A DNA stretch of 64,000 bases, from positions 992,001 to 1,056,000 of the forward strand of contig NZ_CP059888.1 of the NCBI RefSeq assembly GCF_016469335.1, in the 5' to 3' direction. The position numbers and the translations under genes were made by a program. Under the pieces are notes generated by a model, which did not search any database, had not been told where the DNA came from, and saw only the letters and a list, made by a program, of their open reading frames with translations. Numbering within the stretch: position 1 is the first letter of the stretch; every line of letters begins with the position of its first letter. Positions 50,626 to 62,000 of the stretch are shown here, one piece after another. This DNA is from Flocculibacter collagenilyticus (lineage in GTDB: Bacteria > Pseudomonadota > Gammaproteobacteria > Enterobacterales > Alteromonadaceae).

Positions 50626-51123
50626 TTAATGCTTCCACCATTGCCGAGGGCATTCTCTAATCCCCGCTTTTTTGAGTGCGGCTCGGGTTGCTGAAATATC
50701 TTGCTCATTTAAAAACTTACCCACATGGCAACTATGTTGGTGATCGGTTAAAACCAACGAGGTGGTATCAAACTCGTGTTCTGGCTCTATAATCACCAAA
50801 TAACAGTCATCTCTGGCAAAACTCAGCTGTGGTAGGATTTTTGTGCGCCCTGCCAGTATTGAAATGGTATTGTCGGTAAATTCAATGATCTGCTTTTGAT
50901 AGGTATAACACGAAACCCGATAGGTTAAATAAGCAAGCAAACTTACCTCTAACCCTGCGAATGGAAGCACTAACCATACACCAAGTAGGGTCCAAATTGT
51001 TGCGATTATTAACGTAACACCACCTAAAATAAAAATAAGTAGTTTACTTTGTTGCCAAGTAGCAGACCGATTGGGCGATAATACGATGGTGAATCGGTGC
51101 GGTCTTAGTTCTGTTGCAACCAT
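50626..51123 (-). CDS. DUF2244 family membrane protein
   Basis: This 165-residue protein has two close transmembrane helices (about 28-49 and 52-72) after LRPHRFTIVLSPNRSATW, then a beta-rich cytoplasmic domain (VSCYTYQKQIIEFTDNTISI and VIIEP). This is the DUF2244 layout seen next to cytochrome oxidase genes in other bacteria; no such gene is near here. Function unknown. Confidence 0.78.
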   Translation of the reverse strand: MVATELRPHRFTIVLSPNRSATWQQSKLLIFILGGVTLIIATIWTLLGVWLVLPFAGLEVSLLAYLTYRVSCYTYQKQIIEFTDNTISILAGRTKILPQLSFARDDCYLVIIEPEHEFDTTSLVLTDHQHSCHVGKFLNEQDISATRAALKKAGIRECPRQWWKH

Positions 51124-51235
51124 AACTTACATCACAAGGACGGCAAATTTTTACGTCATTTAGGTATAGCTTAAAATTAGCGTTTTTACCTTAGAAAAGC
51201 TTAGCTAAGGTTTAACGGATCGGGAAAACAATAAG

Positions 51236-52339
51236 TTATATACCTAAAGAGGTTAGCCAGCCATAAATGGTTTTGTGTAGGCGTTCATATTGTGCGGTAT
51301 AAGATGTATCACCGAATAACTCACGTTGACGATAATGTACTTTGAAGAATTTTTTTGCGTATTGGCGACGTAGCTTTAACGAAGAAAGTAACCATGAACG
51401 ATCATTCGTTTGGTAAATATCTAAAATCGGCATCTCAGTGCGGCCAATATCTTGGGCGAATTGACGATTTAGTGTTGTATTTTCTACGGTGGCACTGAGT
51501 AGGATAAGCGCTTGTGGCGGCTCTAGTGCTTCTGTTGCATAGAGGCTGGTAAGCCAAGCGCCACTCGCGCCTTGAGCAACCACTACAAAATAACCTGGAT
51601 AATTTTGTGCTTCATTCATCACACTTTGAATGCGCAATAATAATTGTTGTTTATAGGTAGTGACAGACGCTTCATTAAATGCGTTAGTAGTATCAATAGT
51701 TGCAAGTTGCGATGTGGGTATGGCGTTGCTATTGTCGGCTGTATTTCCTGCCGCTTCCTCTGTATTTTCTGAATTTACAGCTTCGTTATTTTCGTTGCTT
51801 GACGCCGGGCTAGTGGTTTCGGTTGTTGAACCTGCTTCGTCGGATGAGGGGGGTGTCGGTTTACGGTTGTAATCGGGAAAGTATTGTTCATTGACAACGG
51901 GGCCTGATACAGCCATGGACATGGTAACCCAACCATAATCATTCATCTCTTTTCGTAAATAATTAATACCTTTCGCACTTGTGGCAGGCTCACTCCAGTC
52001 TGGAATAAAAATCATCACGCCTTTGCTTTGGCCTGTCATGTTTTCACGTAATAGCACTAAAAAGGTGTCATCCGCAGCGACCATTTGCTTGATTTCGTCG
52101 CCCCGCAAATAATGCTGTATGTCGTTAGCATATAACGACTCCAGTGGCTGAGGGAAAATGTATGTTGTTGTCGGTTTAGTGGCGCTGCCGTCTGCGGCAC
52201 TTTCATCCGCCGCAGGCTGCTCTTGCGTGTCTTCCGGTTGACTTTCTTGTGTCTGGTTTTCTTGCGCTGAGACTTCTTGTGATAAACCACAAAAACAAAT
52301 GAGTACAATAACACTAAGAAAAACAAAAAGGGGCTTCAT
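51236..52339 (-). CDS. DUF3530 family secreted alpha/beta-hydrolase-like protein
   Basis: This 367-residue protein has a signal peptide (cleavage after VSA, about 25), then an acidic low-complexity stretch (about 26-58), the DUF3530 core (FLVLLRENMTGQSKGVMIFIPDW and YGWVTMSMAVSGP), and a second low-complexity linker (about 160-215). The core resembles an alpha/beta-hydrolase; VVVAQGASGAWLTSLYA (about 254-270) occupies the nucleophile-elbow position with GASG. Function unknown. It lies 35 bases after rluA on the same strand. Confidence 0.78.
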   Translation of the reverse strand: MKPLFVFLSVIVLICFCGLSQEVSAQENQTQESQPEDTQEQPAADESAADGSATKPTTTYIFPQPLESLYANDIQHYLRGDEIKQMVAADDTFLVLLRENMTGQSKGVMIFIPDWSEPATSAKGINYLRKEMNDYGWVTMSMAVSGPVVNEQYFPDYNRKPTPPSSDEAGSTTETTSPASSNENNEAVNSENTEEAAGNTADNSNAIPTSQLATIDTTNAFNEASVTTYKQQLLLRIQSVMNEAQNYPGYFVVVAQGASGAWLTSLYATEALEPPQALILLSATVENTTLNRQFAQDIGRTEMPILDIYQTNDRSWLLSSLKLRRQYAKKFFKVHYRQRELFGDTSYTAQYERLHKTIYGWLTSLGI

Positions 52340-52374
52340 GTTAGTTATATCGGCAACGACTAAAATTGATTTAG

Positions 52375-53067
52375 CTAAAAAGGACAGACAATCCTAAATT
52401 CTATACTTTTTTCTGTAACAGGGTGGGTTAACTTTAGCCAATGTGCATGCAGCTGTAATCGAGAAGCCAATGCAAGGGCCTCTGAGTGGGCGTACAGCTT
52501 ATCGCCTAAAATTGGGTGGTCTAAACTTAGCATGTGCACCCTTAATTGGTGAGAGCGACCTGTTACAGGCGTGAGCGCAACGCGACTAACAGTATGCTGT
52601 TTGCCACTATGTTCCTGCATTACGCTGGTTTGCTCTAGTACTTTGTATTTAGTTAACGAGGGTTTGCCGCGCTCAAAATCAACCATTTGTTTTGGCCTAT
52701 TGGGCCAGTCACAAATTAAGGGTAAGTTTACTTCACCCGTTGGTTGTTCAAATTCACCGAAAACACGTGCGATATATTGCTTTTCAGTTAACCGGTCTTG
52801 AAATTGTCGACTAATATGGCGGTGTGCAGCTTTATTTAGCGCCATAATTAAAATGCCAGAGGTTGCCATATCTAAACGATGCACAATTGTGGCTGTTGGC
52901 CACACTTTGCGTACTCGTGTTTCAAGGCAGTCTTTATGATCTTCATGCTTACCGGGCACACTCAATAAGCCGCTGGGTTTATTTAACACAACAATATCAT
53001 CGTCGTGGTAAACAACATCAAGGTACGGATTAGTGGGAGGTGAGTAATTCAGTAATGCCATGGTCAT
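52375..53067 (-). CDS. rluA: Dual-specificity pseudouridine synthase RluA
   Basis: This 230-residue enzyme matches RluA: DDDIVVLNKPSGLLSVPGKH, the catalytic motif HRLDMATSGILIMA with its Asp, and TGRSHQLRVHM. It lacks an S4 domain, as RluA does, and has the size of E. coli RluA (219). It isomerises U746 of 23S rRNA and U32 of some tRNAs. It follows rapA on the same strand, as in E. coli. The hairpin between them may reduce read-through. Confidence 0.92.
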   Translation of the reverse strand: MTMALLNYSPPTNPYLDVVYHDDDIVVLNKPSGLLSVPGKHEDHKDCLETRVRKVWPTATIVHRLDMATSGILIMALNKAAHRHISRQFQDRLTEKQYIARVFGEFEQPTGEVNLPLICDWPNRPKQMVDFERGKPSLTKYKVLEQTSVMQEHSGKQHTVSRVALTPVTGRSHQLRVHMLSLDHPILGDKLYAHSEALALASRLQLHAHWLKLTHPVTEKSIEFRIVCPF

Positions 53068-53180
53068 TCTATACGCTAAATTGGGAGCAGAAGTGTACGT
53101 TTTTTAGTATTAAATGCAAGTTATCTTATTCGTTGAGTGATGGGTTAGGGTAGTGCAGTTTTGGTGATGACGAAGTAAAG

Positions 53181-53216
53181 TAATAAGTAGCGCTGACTAA
53201 ATAGCGCTACTTATTA
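53181..53216 (-). terminator. Hairpin between rapA and rluA
   Basis: A perfect 14-base stem (53181-53194 with 53203-53216) with an eight-base loop lies ten bases after the rapA stop. The T-run is interrupted, so termination may be partial. Confidence 0.65.
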
Positions 53217-53225
53217 AGGCTCAGG

Positions 53226-56183
53226 TTACTTCTGATGACTAACCACAATTAAACGAATCGCATCTAACTTCAATTGTGCGCTGTCGATAGCACTTAATAG
53301 TTGGCTTTGCTGATTCGCAATAAAGTCGATTTCTTCGTCACGAATATTAGGGTTTACTTGTTTTAGCGCGTTTAGGCGTGCAATTTCTTGTTCTAGAGAG
53401 TTGTTCATTGCAGATTTAGCATCTTGCTGAATCTGTTCCATTTGCTCACTAGCTAAAGTTTCACCTTTAGCAATCAGTGGGTGAATTGCAGGTTGTAATG
53501 CGTTAACTAATTTTGAACCCGTTTGACGACCAGTAGGGCTTAGCTGTCGGTTAAATTGATCAAAACTAACGTTATTCGATAAATTGTTTCCACCCTTATC
53601 AAGCAGTATACGAATTGGGGTAGGTGGTAAATAACGGCCAAGCTGTAGTGCTTTTTCGGCTGATGATTCAGCAACAAAAATTAGCTCAACAAAGAATGTG
53701 CCTACTGGTACGGCTTTGTTGTTTAACAAGGCGACTGAGCTATTGCCTAAATCTTCCGTTAATACTAGGTCAAATGTCCCTTGTACCATTGGATGATCCC
53801 ACGTTAAGAATTGAATATCTTCTTGTGATAAGGCCGTGTTACGGTCGAATGTTACGCTGACTCCATCGTCTTTTAACCCTGGGAAGCTTGGTACTAACAT
53901 GTGTTCTGACGGCTGCAAGATAATGGCATTATCGCCCTTATCTTCTTGATTCACGCCATATACATCAAACATTTTAATCATAAATTGCGGCAGCAAAATA
54001 TCATTGTCTTGTTTGCTTATTTCATTTGCTAACGCCATGGTGTCTTGATTGCCTGACGAGTTTATTTCAAGCAGTTTGTCACGACCTTGCTCTAGCTGCG
54101 CTTTTAGGTCTGCATTTACGGCGTGGGTACTTTCTACCAAATCCAGCAACGCTTCATCATCAAACACATTCGCAGCTAAATGTTCTAATAGTGACTCTTT
54201 AAATTGTTCAAAAATTTTATGGCCAGTATTTGCAGTATGCTCAAATGCATTTAAACCATCACGATACCACTTTAACAGCTTTTCTTGTGCCGTTTGCTTG
54301 AAATACGGTACATGAATTTTTACTGTTTCAGTTTGGCCGATGCGGTCTAGGCGACCAATTCGTTGTTCTAGTAAATCTGGATTGAGTGGTAAGTCGAACA
54401 ACACTAAGTTGTGCGCAAACTGGAAGTTACGACCTTCAGATCCTATTTCAGAACATAAGAGCACTTGCGCCGCATCTTCTTCTTTCGCAAAGTAAGCGGC
54501 AGCTTTATCACGCTCAAAAATACTCATCCCTTCATGGAAAACAGCAGCTTTGATCGCTTCTTTTTGGAATAACGTTTGCTCAAGTGTTAATGCGGTTTGT
54601 GCATGAGCACAGATCACTAATACTTTTTCGTATTTGTTTTCTTTTAAGAATGAAATTAACCATTGCACGCGTGGGTCGAATTCGGTCCAACTCGCAGCAT
54701 CACCTTCAAAAGACTGATAAATTTGCTCAGGAAATAAAGCTTGGTGCGCTTTTTTAGTCACGTCCTGATTAGCATTTAATGATGCAGTTACGTTAATAGC
54801 TGTGGTGTACTGTTTCGGTAATTCAAATTCGTGCGCTAACAATTGACGTTCAGGGAAGCCTTCTACACCACTACGTGTATTTCTAAACAAGATGCGTCCG
54901 GTACCGTGACGGTCAAGTAATTGATCAATGAGAGATTGCTTCGCTGTATGCACATCTAGTGCGTCTGCACTGTCACTAGTAACTAATGCCAGCTCGTTAC
55001 TAATGTCTGTGCCGTTAAGCATGTTGCTGATGATAGTTAGTTCATCTTGGCTTGGTACATTGTCGCTAAGCAGGCTATTAGCCGCATTCGCTACTTCACG
55101 ATAATGACTTTCTTCTTCAACAAACTTGTCATAATCGTAAAAACGATTTGGGTCAAGTAAACGTAATCTAGCAAAATGACTTTCGTGACCTAGTTGATCT
55201 GGTGTGGCGGTTAATAAAATAAGTCCAGCCGTTTCTTCTGCAAGGGCTTCCACACGACGGTATTCAGTGCTTGGCTTGTCATTAGACCATTCTAAGTGAT
55301 GCGCTTCATCAACTATGATCAAGTCCCACTGTGCTTCTAAGGCTTGCTCAAACCAACGCTTTTTCTTTGTTAGTAGCTCTAAGCTAACTAAAATAAGTTG
55401 TTCGGTTTCAAATACATTTGGTGCATCTGCATAAGCTTCATTACATCGTTCATCATCGAAAATTGAAACGCGTAAATTAAAACGACGTAACATTTCAACT
55501 AACCATTGATGCTGAAGTGTTTCTGGCACAATAATCAATACGCGTGAAGCAAGGCCTTTAATGAGTTGTTGATGTAAAATCATACCGGCTTCGATAGTTT
55601 TACCTAGCCCAACTTCATCTGATAATAAAACACGTGGCGCATAACGTTTACCTACTTCTTCAGCAATATGAAGCTGATGAGGAATTAAACTAACACGCGG
55701 GCCAACAAGTCCTTTTAATGCTGATTGCTGTTGAGCATATTGTTGCTGCCAGCATTGGTAACGTAACGTGTACCAGTCGAAACGATCAATTTGACCAGCA
55801 AAAAGACGATCTTGTGGTTTATTAAACTTAACAAAGTGATCTAAAAACGTTTCTTTAAGAATCGCTTCTTCTTCAGTTTCTGTATTAATGCCGTGATAAG
55901 CAATTAGCCCATTACTTTCTTCCACTGAACTGACTAATAGTGACCATCCTTCTGCACTTTTAATGGTGTCACCAACATTGAACATTACACGGGTAATAGG
56001 GGCTTCGGTTGACGCGTACAATCGCGACTCACCTGAAGCAGGAAACAATAATGTGATCATGCGGCCTTCAATTGCCACTACAGTACCTAGTCCTAAATCG
56101 GACTCTGTATCGCTTATCCATCGTTGTCCAAGTGTAAATTCAGCCAATGTGTTCAACCTCTCAATGGTAATCAATTTTGTCAT
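53226..56183 (-). CDS. rapA: RNA polymerase-associated ATPase RapA
   Basis: This 985-residue Swi2/Snf2 ATPase has tandem N-terminal Tudor-like domains (about 1-110), Walker A DEVGLGKTIEAGMIL, DEAHHLEW, TATPDQLG, helicase motif V/VI (LLCSEIGSEGRNFQFA, LEQRIGRLDRIGQ) and the long C-terminal RapA region. It rescues stalled RNA polymerase and aids recycling. E. coli RapA has 968 residues. The rapA-rluA order is conserved with E. coli. Confidence 0.96.
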   Translation of the reverse strand: MTKLITIERLNTLAEFTLGQRWISDTESDLGLGTVVAIEGRMITLLFPASGESRLYASTEAPITRVMFNVGDTIKSAEGWSLLVSSVEESNGLIAYHGINTETEEEAILKETFLDHFVKFNKPQDRLFAGQIDRFDWYTLRYQCWQQQYAQQQSALKGLVGPRVSLIPHQLHIAEEVGKRYAPRVLLSDEVGLGKTIEAGMILHQQLIKGLASRVLIIVPETLQHQWLVEMLRRFNLRVSIFDDERCNEAYADAPNVFETEQLILVSLELLTKKKRWFEQALEAQWDLIIVDEAHHLEWSNDKPSTEYRRVEALAEETAGLILLTATPDQLGHESHFARLRLLDPNRFYDYDKFVEEESHYREVANAANSLLSDNVPSQDELTIISNMLNGTDISNELALVTSDSADALDVHTAKQSLIDQLLDRHGTGRILFRNTRSGVEGFPERQLLAHEFELPKQYTTAINVTASLNANQDVTKKAHQALFPEQIYQSFEGDAASWTEFDPRVQWLISFLKENKYEKVLVICAHAQTALTLEQTLFQKEAIKAAVFHEGMSIFERDKAAAYFAKEEDAAQVLLCSEIGSEGRNFQFAHNLVLFDLPLNPDLLEQRIGRLDRIGQTETVKIHVPYFKQTAQEKLLKWYRDGLNAFEHTANTGHKIFEQFKESLLEHLAANVFDDEALLDLVESTHAVNADLKAQLEQGRDKLLEINSSGNQDTMALANEISKQDNDILLPQFMIKMFDVYGVNQEDKGDNAIILQPSEHMLVPSFPGLKDDGVSVTFDRNTALSQEDIQFLTWDHPMVQGTFDLVLTEDLGNSSVALLNNKAVPVGTFFVELIFVAESSAEKALQLGRYLPPTPIRILLDKGGNNLSNNVSFDQFNRQLSPTGRQTGSKLVNALQPAIHPLIAKGETLASEQMEQIQQDAKSAMNNSLEQEIARLNALKQVNPNIRDEEIDFIANQQSQLLSAIDSAQLKLDAIRLIVVSHQK

Positions 56184-56654
56184 AAAAAAAGGGCGGCTAT
56201 GGTACAGATATTCGGCTACCTCAGCAAGGACAACACTTGCTTTTTTTGGTGTTAAAAGTATTGACTTTTAAGGACTTCATAATGCCGTTAGGTTTTTCTA
56301 CAAGCCGCTGCTGAAGAGCCTAAATTAAAGTATCTTCAAAAGTTTACCTGCCCATACACAGTAAATACGGCGTGCGCGTAAAGCTGCTTATTAATTTTTT
56401 ATAAATCTATTGATTTTAAAGTGGTTTTTTTATTGCTGTTACATAAAGTTCATAATTCTATGCATAGACAATTAATCTAAACTACGCTTAATATAGGTTG
56501 TATGCCCACTTTATTCGAAGATGTACCTCCATCTTTTTGGGTATAGATACATCGATAGATGTGTGGTTATCGACCGTATACCGACATTCGTGTGAGGCTT
56601 ATAAGCATAGAAAAAAAACACGAATTTGCGAATATTTTACGCAGGAGCGAACCT
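56184..56654. other. Divergent intergenic region between rapA and phoH
   Basis: These 471 bases are AT-rich and carry promoters for rapA and the PhoH-type gene. I see no gene. A small palindrome-like ATACATCGATAGATGTG at about 56546-56562 is the only local symmetry noted. Confidence 0.4.
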
Positions 56655-58061
56655 ATGGGAAGTAGCGCAATATCAGTTTTACCCGTCGAAAAAAAAGTCT
56701 ATGTACTAGACACCAACATTCTTCTACACGAACCCTTTGCCTTTTTATGTTTCCAAGAGCACGACGTTGTAATACCAATGACAGTGCTTGAGGAACTTGA
56801 TCACATAAAAGACAGAAAAAAAGACGTTAGCAGAGATGCTCGTATCGCGATTCGTGCTTTAGAAGATATTCTTAGAGATGTAACACCAGAACAAATGTTA
56901 GCAGGTGTAGAGCTGCCGCAAGAGCAGCAGGCTGGCAACAAAGGTGGACACCTTAAAATTCTAAACGACCATCACTTAGAGGATCAAATATCTGGGTTAC
57001 CCGGCAACGAAAATGATCATCGTATTATTAATACGGCACTTTTTTTACAGGAGCAAAGTAAAGGCGCAAACGTAGTTTTAGTGACGAAAGACATCAACAT
57101 GCGATTAAAAGCCAAAGGTGCTGGGCTTGAGCGTGTAGAAGACTATCGAACTGACCAACTGATTGATGATGTACGATTTTTAACGAAAGGCTACGAAAAA
57201 GTCACTGGTGACTTTTGGAAAACAATAAAACGGTGCGACAGTGAAACAATAGGGCGTGAGACATACCACACCGTGAATAAAGATGTATTACCGAGTGTGT
57301 TTATTAATCAATACGTGGTTGACGAAGCAAAACAATTTGCAGGGCGTGTTACCCGAATTGAAGATAAAGACGTGACTATTTTAGACTTAGGTTACGATCG
57401 TTTAATGGGGCGTACCGCATGGGGTATAACGCCAAAAAATGTATACCAAGCGATGGCGTTAAATGCGCTATTAGACCCTACCATTGAACTTGTGGTTTTA
57501 ACCGGGCCTGCAGGGTGTGGGAAAACCTTACTTGCACTTGCTTCGGCGCTCGAACTTGTAATCGAAAAAGGGTTATATGACAAAGTAATAGTGACCCGAA
57601 ACACGCCTGAAATAGCTGAGTCGATAGGCTTTTTGCCCGGCACGGAAGAAGAAAAAATGGCGCCATGGTTAGCTGCTATTACTGACTCATTAGAAGTGCT
57701 TCATAAAAATGATGAAAACCCGCATAGCAGCTTAAATTACATAATGGATAAAGCGAATATTCAGTTTAAATCTGTTAACTTTATGCGAGGGCGAAGTATT
57801 CAGAATGCCATTGTTATTCTGGATGAAAGTCAGAACTTAACAGCATCACAATTAAAAACCATTATTACTCGTTGCGGCGAAGGAACTAAATTAATTTGTT
57901 CGGGAAATTTGGCTCAAATTGATAGCAGTTACTTAAGTGCTGTGACCTCTGGTTTAACTTACATAGTTGAAAAATTTAAAAATTTTGAAGGAAGTGCCAC
58001 CATTAACTTAAATGGTGTAGTGCGCAGCCGACTCGCATCGTTTGCGGAAGAGCATTTATAA
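56655..58061 (+). CDS. PIN domain-PhoH family ATPase
   Basis: This protein of about 468 residues has an N-terminal PIN nuclease domain (KVYVLDTNILLHEPFAF, VIPMTVLEELD, NDHRIINTAL and VVLVTKDINMRLKA, with its acidic residues) and a C-terminal PhoH ATPase domain (Walker A VVLTGPAGCGKTLLALA, Walker B NAIVILDESQNLT). This is the PhoH2/YlaK type, an RNA helicase-nuclease family. ATG 56655 follows GCAGGAGC; the frame opens 32 codons earlier without family similarity. Single gene, ending at a hairpin terminator. Confidence 0.92.
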   Translation: MGSSAISVLPVEKKVYVLDTNILLHEPFAFLCFQEHDVVIPMTVLEELDHIKDRKKDVSRDARIAIRALEDILRDVTPEQMLAGVELPQEQQAGNKGGHLKILNDHHLEDQISGLPGNENDHRIINTALFLQEQSKGANVVLVTKDINMRLKAKGAGLERVEDYRTDQLIDDVRFLTKGYEKVTGDFWKTIKRCDSETIGRETYHTVNKDVLPSVFINQYVVDEAKQFAGRVTRIEDKDVTILDLGYDRLMGRTAWGITPKNVYQAMALNALLDPTIELVVLTGPAGCGKTLLALASALELVIEKGLYDKVIVTRNTPEIAESIGFLPGTEEEKMAPWLAAITDSLEVLHKNDENPHSSLNYIMDKANIQFKSVNFMRGRSIQNAIVILDESQNLTASQLKTIITRCGEGTKLICSGNLAQIDSSYLSAVTSGLTYIVEKFKNFEGSATINLNGVVRSRLASFAEEHL

Positions 58062-58083
58062 ATTTTAAAGATGAAAATATAAG

Positions 58084-58114
58084 GTGCATTATTACAATAG
58101 GAGTAATAATGCAC
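58084..58114 (+). terminator. Intrinsic terminator after the PhoH-type gene
   Basis: GTGCATTATTAC (58084-58095) pairs perfectly with GTAATAATGCAC (58103-58114), followed by TTTT. It separates the convergent phoH-type and lipoprotein genes. Confidence 0.8.
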
Positions 58115-58142
58115 TTTTAATGTCTAATGAAACAAAGAGGGA

Positions 58143-58859
58143 TCACTGCAACCCATCCATATTGGTAATGCTTAAACTACATTGCAGACCTGCTACTTCA
58201 ACATTGCTTGTAATTAACTCGAATGTATCTGCTTGGCGCGGGCCTATGTGAGTAGGCACTATTTCATCTTTGTATATAAAGGAGGTAGGGGAGGCGTTAT
58301 CTACAAAAATATTTAATATTTTGCCATCGTATTGCCATTTAGCTTGTTGTTTCACGGTTTCGTAATCGCCATTAATAAAGATGTCTGTTTCAATTAAGGC
58401 ACTGCCATTTCTTGAAAACTGCACTAAACCACCTTTTTTACCACAAGGCTTTGAAATTAAAAAAGCTGGGGGATAATGTTGCCTGTTTTTGGCATTTCGG
58501 AGGTATAAGCCAATATTATTTTTAGTATAAAACTGCTTATTTTGGCCGAGATTATTTTCTTGTTGAACGGAAATGCCAGATTCGCTGAGTACTTTTTTAA
58601 TATTAGTTAGTGCACGTTCGTTTTTTAAAGAAGGGCTATAAAGTAGTGCGGTATCTTCAAAATAACTTGGGATTGAAAAGTCGACAAGGCTTACTTTGTA
58701 CCCTTCTTGTTCAAGTTGAGAAGTGATACTTGTTACTTTTTCTTCTGAATAGCCTTCATTCGCGATATGAACATGAACGCTTGAACAGCCTGTGAGTATT
58801 AACAAGCAGCTAAGAAATACGCTTTGAAAATATCGTTTATTTAAACTGTGATTGGCCAT
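58143..58859 (-). CDS. Hypothetical outer-membrane lipoprotein
   Basis: This 238-residue protein has a lipoprotein signal peptide with lipobox LTGC (Cys25). The first mature part (VTSITSQLEQEGYKVSLVDF, then LKNERALTNIKKVLSESG) resembles the ferredoxin-like or SPOR/OmpA-adjacent domains of envelope lipoproteins, without a decisive motif. Three more Cys (in KPCGKK and GLQCSL and upstream) are present. I do not recognise a family. Single gene, convergent with phoH and divergent from the hybrid kinase. Confidence 0.65.
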   Translation of the reverse strand: MANHSLNKRYFQSVFLSCLLILTGCSSVHVHIANEGYSEEKVTSITSQLEQEGYKVSLVDFSIPSYFEDTALLYSPSLKNERALTNIKKVLSESGISVQQENNLGQNKQFYTKNNIGLYLRNAKNRQHYPPAFLISKPCGKKGGLVQFSRNGSALIETDIFINGDYETVKQQAKWQYDGKILNIFVDNASPTSFIYKDEIVPTHIGPRQADTFELITSNVEVAGLQCSLSITNMDGLQ

Positions 58860-59032
58860 GGTGCTATATTAGGGCACGCCCTAGACTCCTTTTTAATAAA
58901 TATTCATTCTTTACTGACAAGCAAGACAGGCATACTAACTATATAAAAGGTATAAATAAAGTTGGAAAATAAACCTAGGCTGCTACACTCAATAGGCTAC
59001 AGAGTTGCTTAATTTAAACAGGATTAATTGCA

Positions 59033-62000
59033 GTGAAGCTGATTGTACTCTCGCGTTACAATAAGTTTGTTTTTACCAGTCATTTACTCGTGCTGTGTTT
59101 TTCTTTTTTGATAAGTTGGCTGCTCTATCAAGATAGCTTAAGCGAAATTACAAAACACCGACAAGCACGCCATCATATGTTGAGCCAACAAATTGATGCT
59201 TATATCCAACAAAGTATTAAGTTTATTGGTAGCGCACGTGACTTTTCTTCTCGGTTTTTAGTTTCAAATTCACCACATTCATATAACGCTGCTTCATATA
59301 CCTCCTTGCCACCAAGCTCGTTGCCTGAAAGGCAGGGTGATGCTGGTAATTTAACATTACTTGGTAGTTTAATCGGTTTAGCAGACGAGCGAAGAACAGA
59401 GTTAAATATCAACAGTCAGCTACAACTGGTGAATCAATTAGACAGTGCATTTAATGCAGGTATGCAACTAATTGGTGCTGCGTCGGGCTTTTACTTTTTA
59501 TCTAATGATCGATTTGCCTATCATTACCCGTGGCTAGCTTCTTCAAAGTGGCAAAATAAAAGCGCATTTTCTCATTTTGATAGCTTTAAAAAGGCAATAC
59601 CTCAAAATAATGCTAAAGGCGATATTTACCTCACTCAACCTGCTATTGATCAATCAAATAACACCTATTCAATGTCTGTTGGTGGTCCAATATACGCAGA
59701 TCAAACCTTTATCGGCGCTATAGTGGTCGACATTTCGTTGAGCTACATCAGCCAGATTATCAATGAGTACAGTGCTAACAAAGGATTTTACGTTGTAATT
59801 GATGAGTACGAGCATGTTATCGCGCATCCTCGATTTGCGTCACAAATACCATTAGAAGTGCATAGGTTGTCAACGTTACTACCAGATGATTTAACCGCTG
59901 CAAGCGTGTTAAGCGGCTTGCAAAATGATGATAGGCAGGTATTTGTTGATGGGTATGTGATTGAATATAGCCAGTTAAAGAAAACGCCGTGGACGGTGTT
60001 TTATGTGGAGCCATATCATACTTTTTTACTGCCTATGATTGCTCGTTTTAGTTTGATGTTTATTGCTGTGGCTGCGGTACTGCTATTACTGACTTACTGG
60101 GCGCAATGGCTAACGAAGAAATATTTTATAAAGCCTGCTGCTTTGCTAGTGAAGCACATTGAGCATGCTTCGATTGGTATATCAAAGTCGTATCAAGATT
60201 TACCGCCAGGCTGGGTAAGCTGGTTTGATAAAGTGAACCAAGCGTTTAATGAAAACAGAAAGTTACTTGGCTTCTTGAAGGCGCAGAATCAGGAGTTAGA
60301 TTCATTAGTCGCGCAAAAAACGCAAGAGTTACAATATAGCAATCAAGTTAAAGAGCGTAACTTAGCGTTACTACGCTCAATTATGGATACGATTCCTGAT
60401 CATATTTACTTTAAAAATATTGATGGCAGCTACTTAGGCTGTAACAAAGCGTATGAAGAGTTTATTGGAGAAAAAGAAGAGCGTTTGGTGGGGAATACTT
60501 CCTTTGAATATTTACCACACTCTCAAGCACAAGAAATTACAGAGTGTGAAAATGAGGTCTTAACTCAGCAAGTGGTGCTGCGTAATAAGCGAATTCAAAC
60601 GAGTCATCAGGCTATTCAAGGTATTTACGATACTCTTCATATGCCTTTTTATAGTAATAATAATGAATTACTAGGTTTGGTATGTATTGCACGAGACATT
60701 ACGCATCAAGAACAAACCATTCAAGCACTGAAACAAAGTGAAATTCGTTTCCGTTCTGCGATGGAATATGCCGCAAATGGGGTGCTATTAGTTTCGCCAT
60801 CGTTTGAGCTAATTCAAGGAAACAAAGCGTTAAGTAAAATGCTTGATGTTGATATTGTTGAATATGAAGGGGCGTTGCTTTCAAATATTTTGCCCAGAGG
60901 TATTGCCATACAGTTACAAATTGAATGGCTTACCTTATTTGATAAAGGCAATGAAGCGGTATTCTCGCAATTACCTTTGCATTTGAAGTCTGGCGAAACG
61001 ATATGGCTACAAATTAGTGCCGCGTTAGTTTGGGATAGTGAGCATAAGCCATTGTATTTTATTGCTCAAATTCAAGATATAAGCGACACCAAACAAGTTG
61101 CCATAGAGTTAAAACAAGCAAAAGAACAAGCAGAAAAAGCCAGTATGGCAAAAGGCGCATTTATTGCCAACATGAGCCATGAAATTCGCACCCCAATAAA
61201 TGCCGTACTTGGCATGCTGCAATTGCTTCAGACTACGGATTTAAATATTAGACAGCTGGATTATATTGAAAAATGCACCAGTTCTGCGACTAGCTTATTG
61301 GCCATTATCAATGATGTATTAGACTTTTCAAAAGCAGAAGCGGGTAAGCTTGTGCTTAAACAAGTTTCTTTTAATCTATCAGATGTTGTGCAGCGTGCTT
61401 TTGTACTATCAAATTATGAAATCATGAAAAAAGGTTTATTTACGGATTTCAACTTCGCTAAAAATATGCCAATTGAGGTGAAAGGGGATCCAGTTCGTTT
61501 GGGGCAAGTATTCATCAATTTAATCACTAATGCTGTTAAATTTACCCCGATGGGGTGTATTACATTAAACACAGAATTTGAACAATTGGATGAGCGTCAA
61601 GGCATATTCACTTTTCATATTAGGGATACGGGGATAGGCATACCTGAAGATAAGCATGAACAACTATTTGATGAGTTTTCACAAGGAGATAGTTCATTAA
61701 CCCGTGAACATGGCGGTACAGGCTTAGGGCTTTCAATATGTCGTAAACTAGTTGAGGTGATGGGAGGTGATATTTCTTTCACAAGTGAAGTGGGAAAAGG
61801 AAGTTGCTTTACTTTTAATGTTCGTTTAAGTATTGAACCAAGCAAACCGCTTTCATTGCCATCAGGTGTTAACTCTGTGTCCGTTTTTTGCGCTTCTCAG
61901 CAGCTAGTCGAAAGTATTCAAAATAAGCTCACATTATGTGAAGTCGAACAAATACATCTCATTGAAAGTCAAGACGACCTACTTAATCAGTTGTCTGATG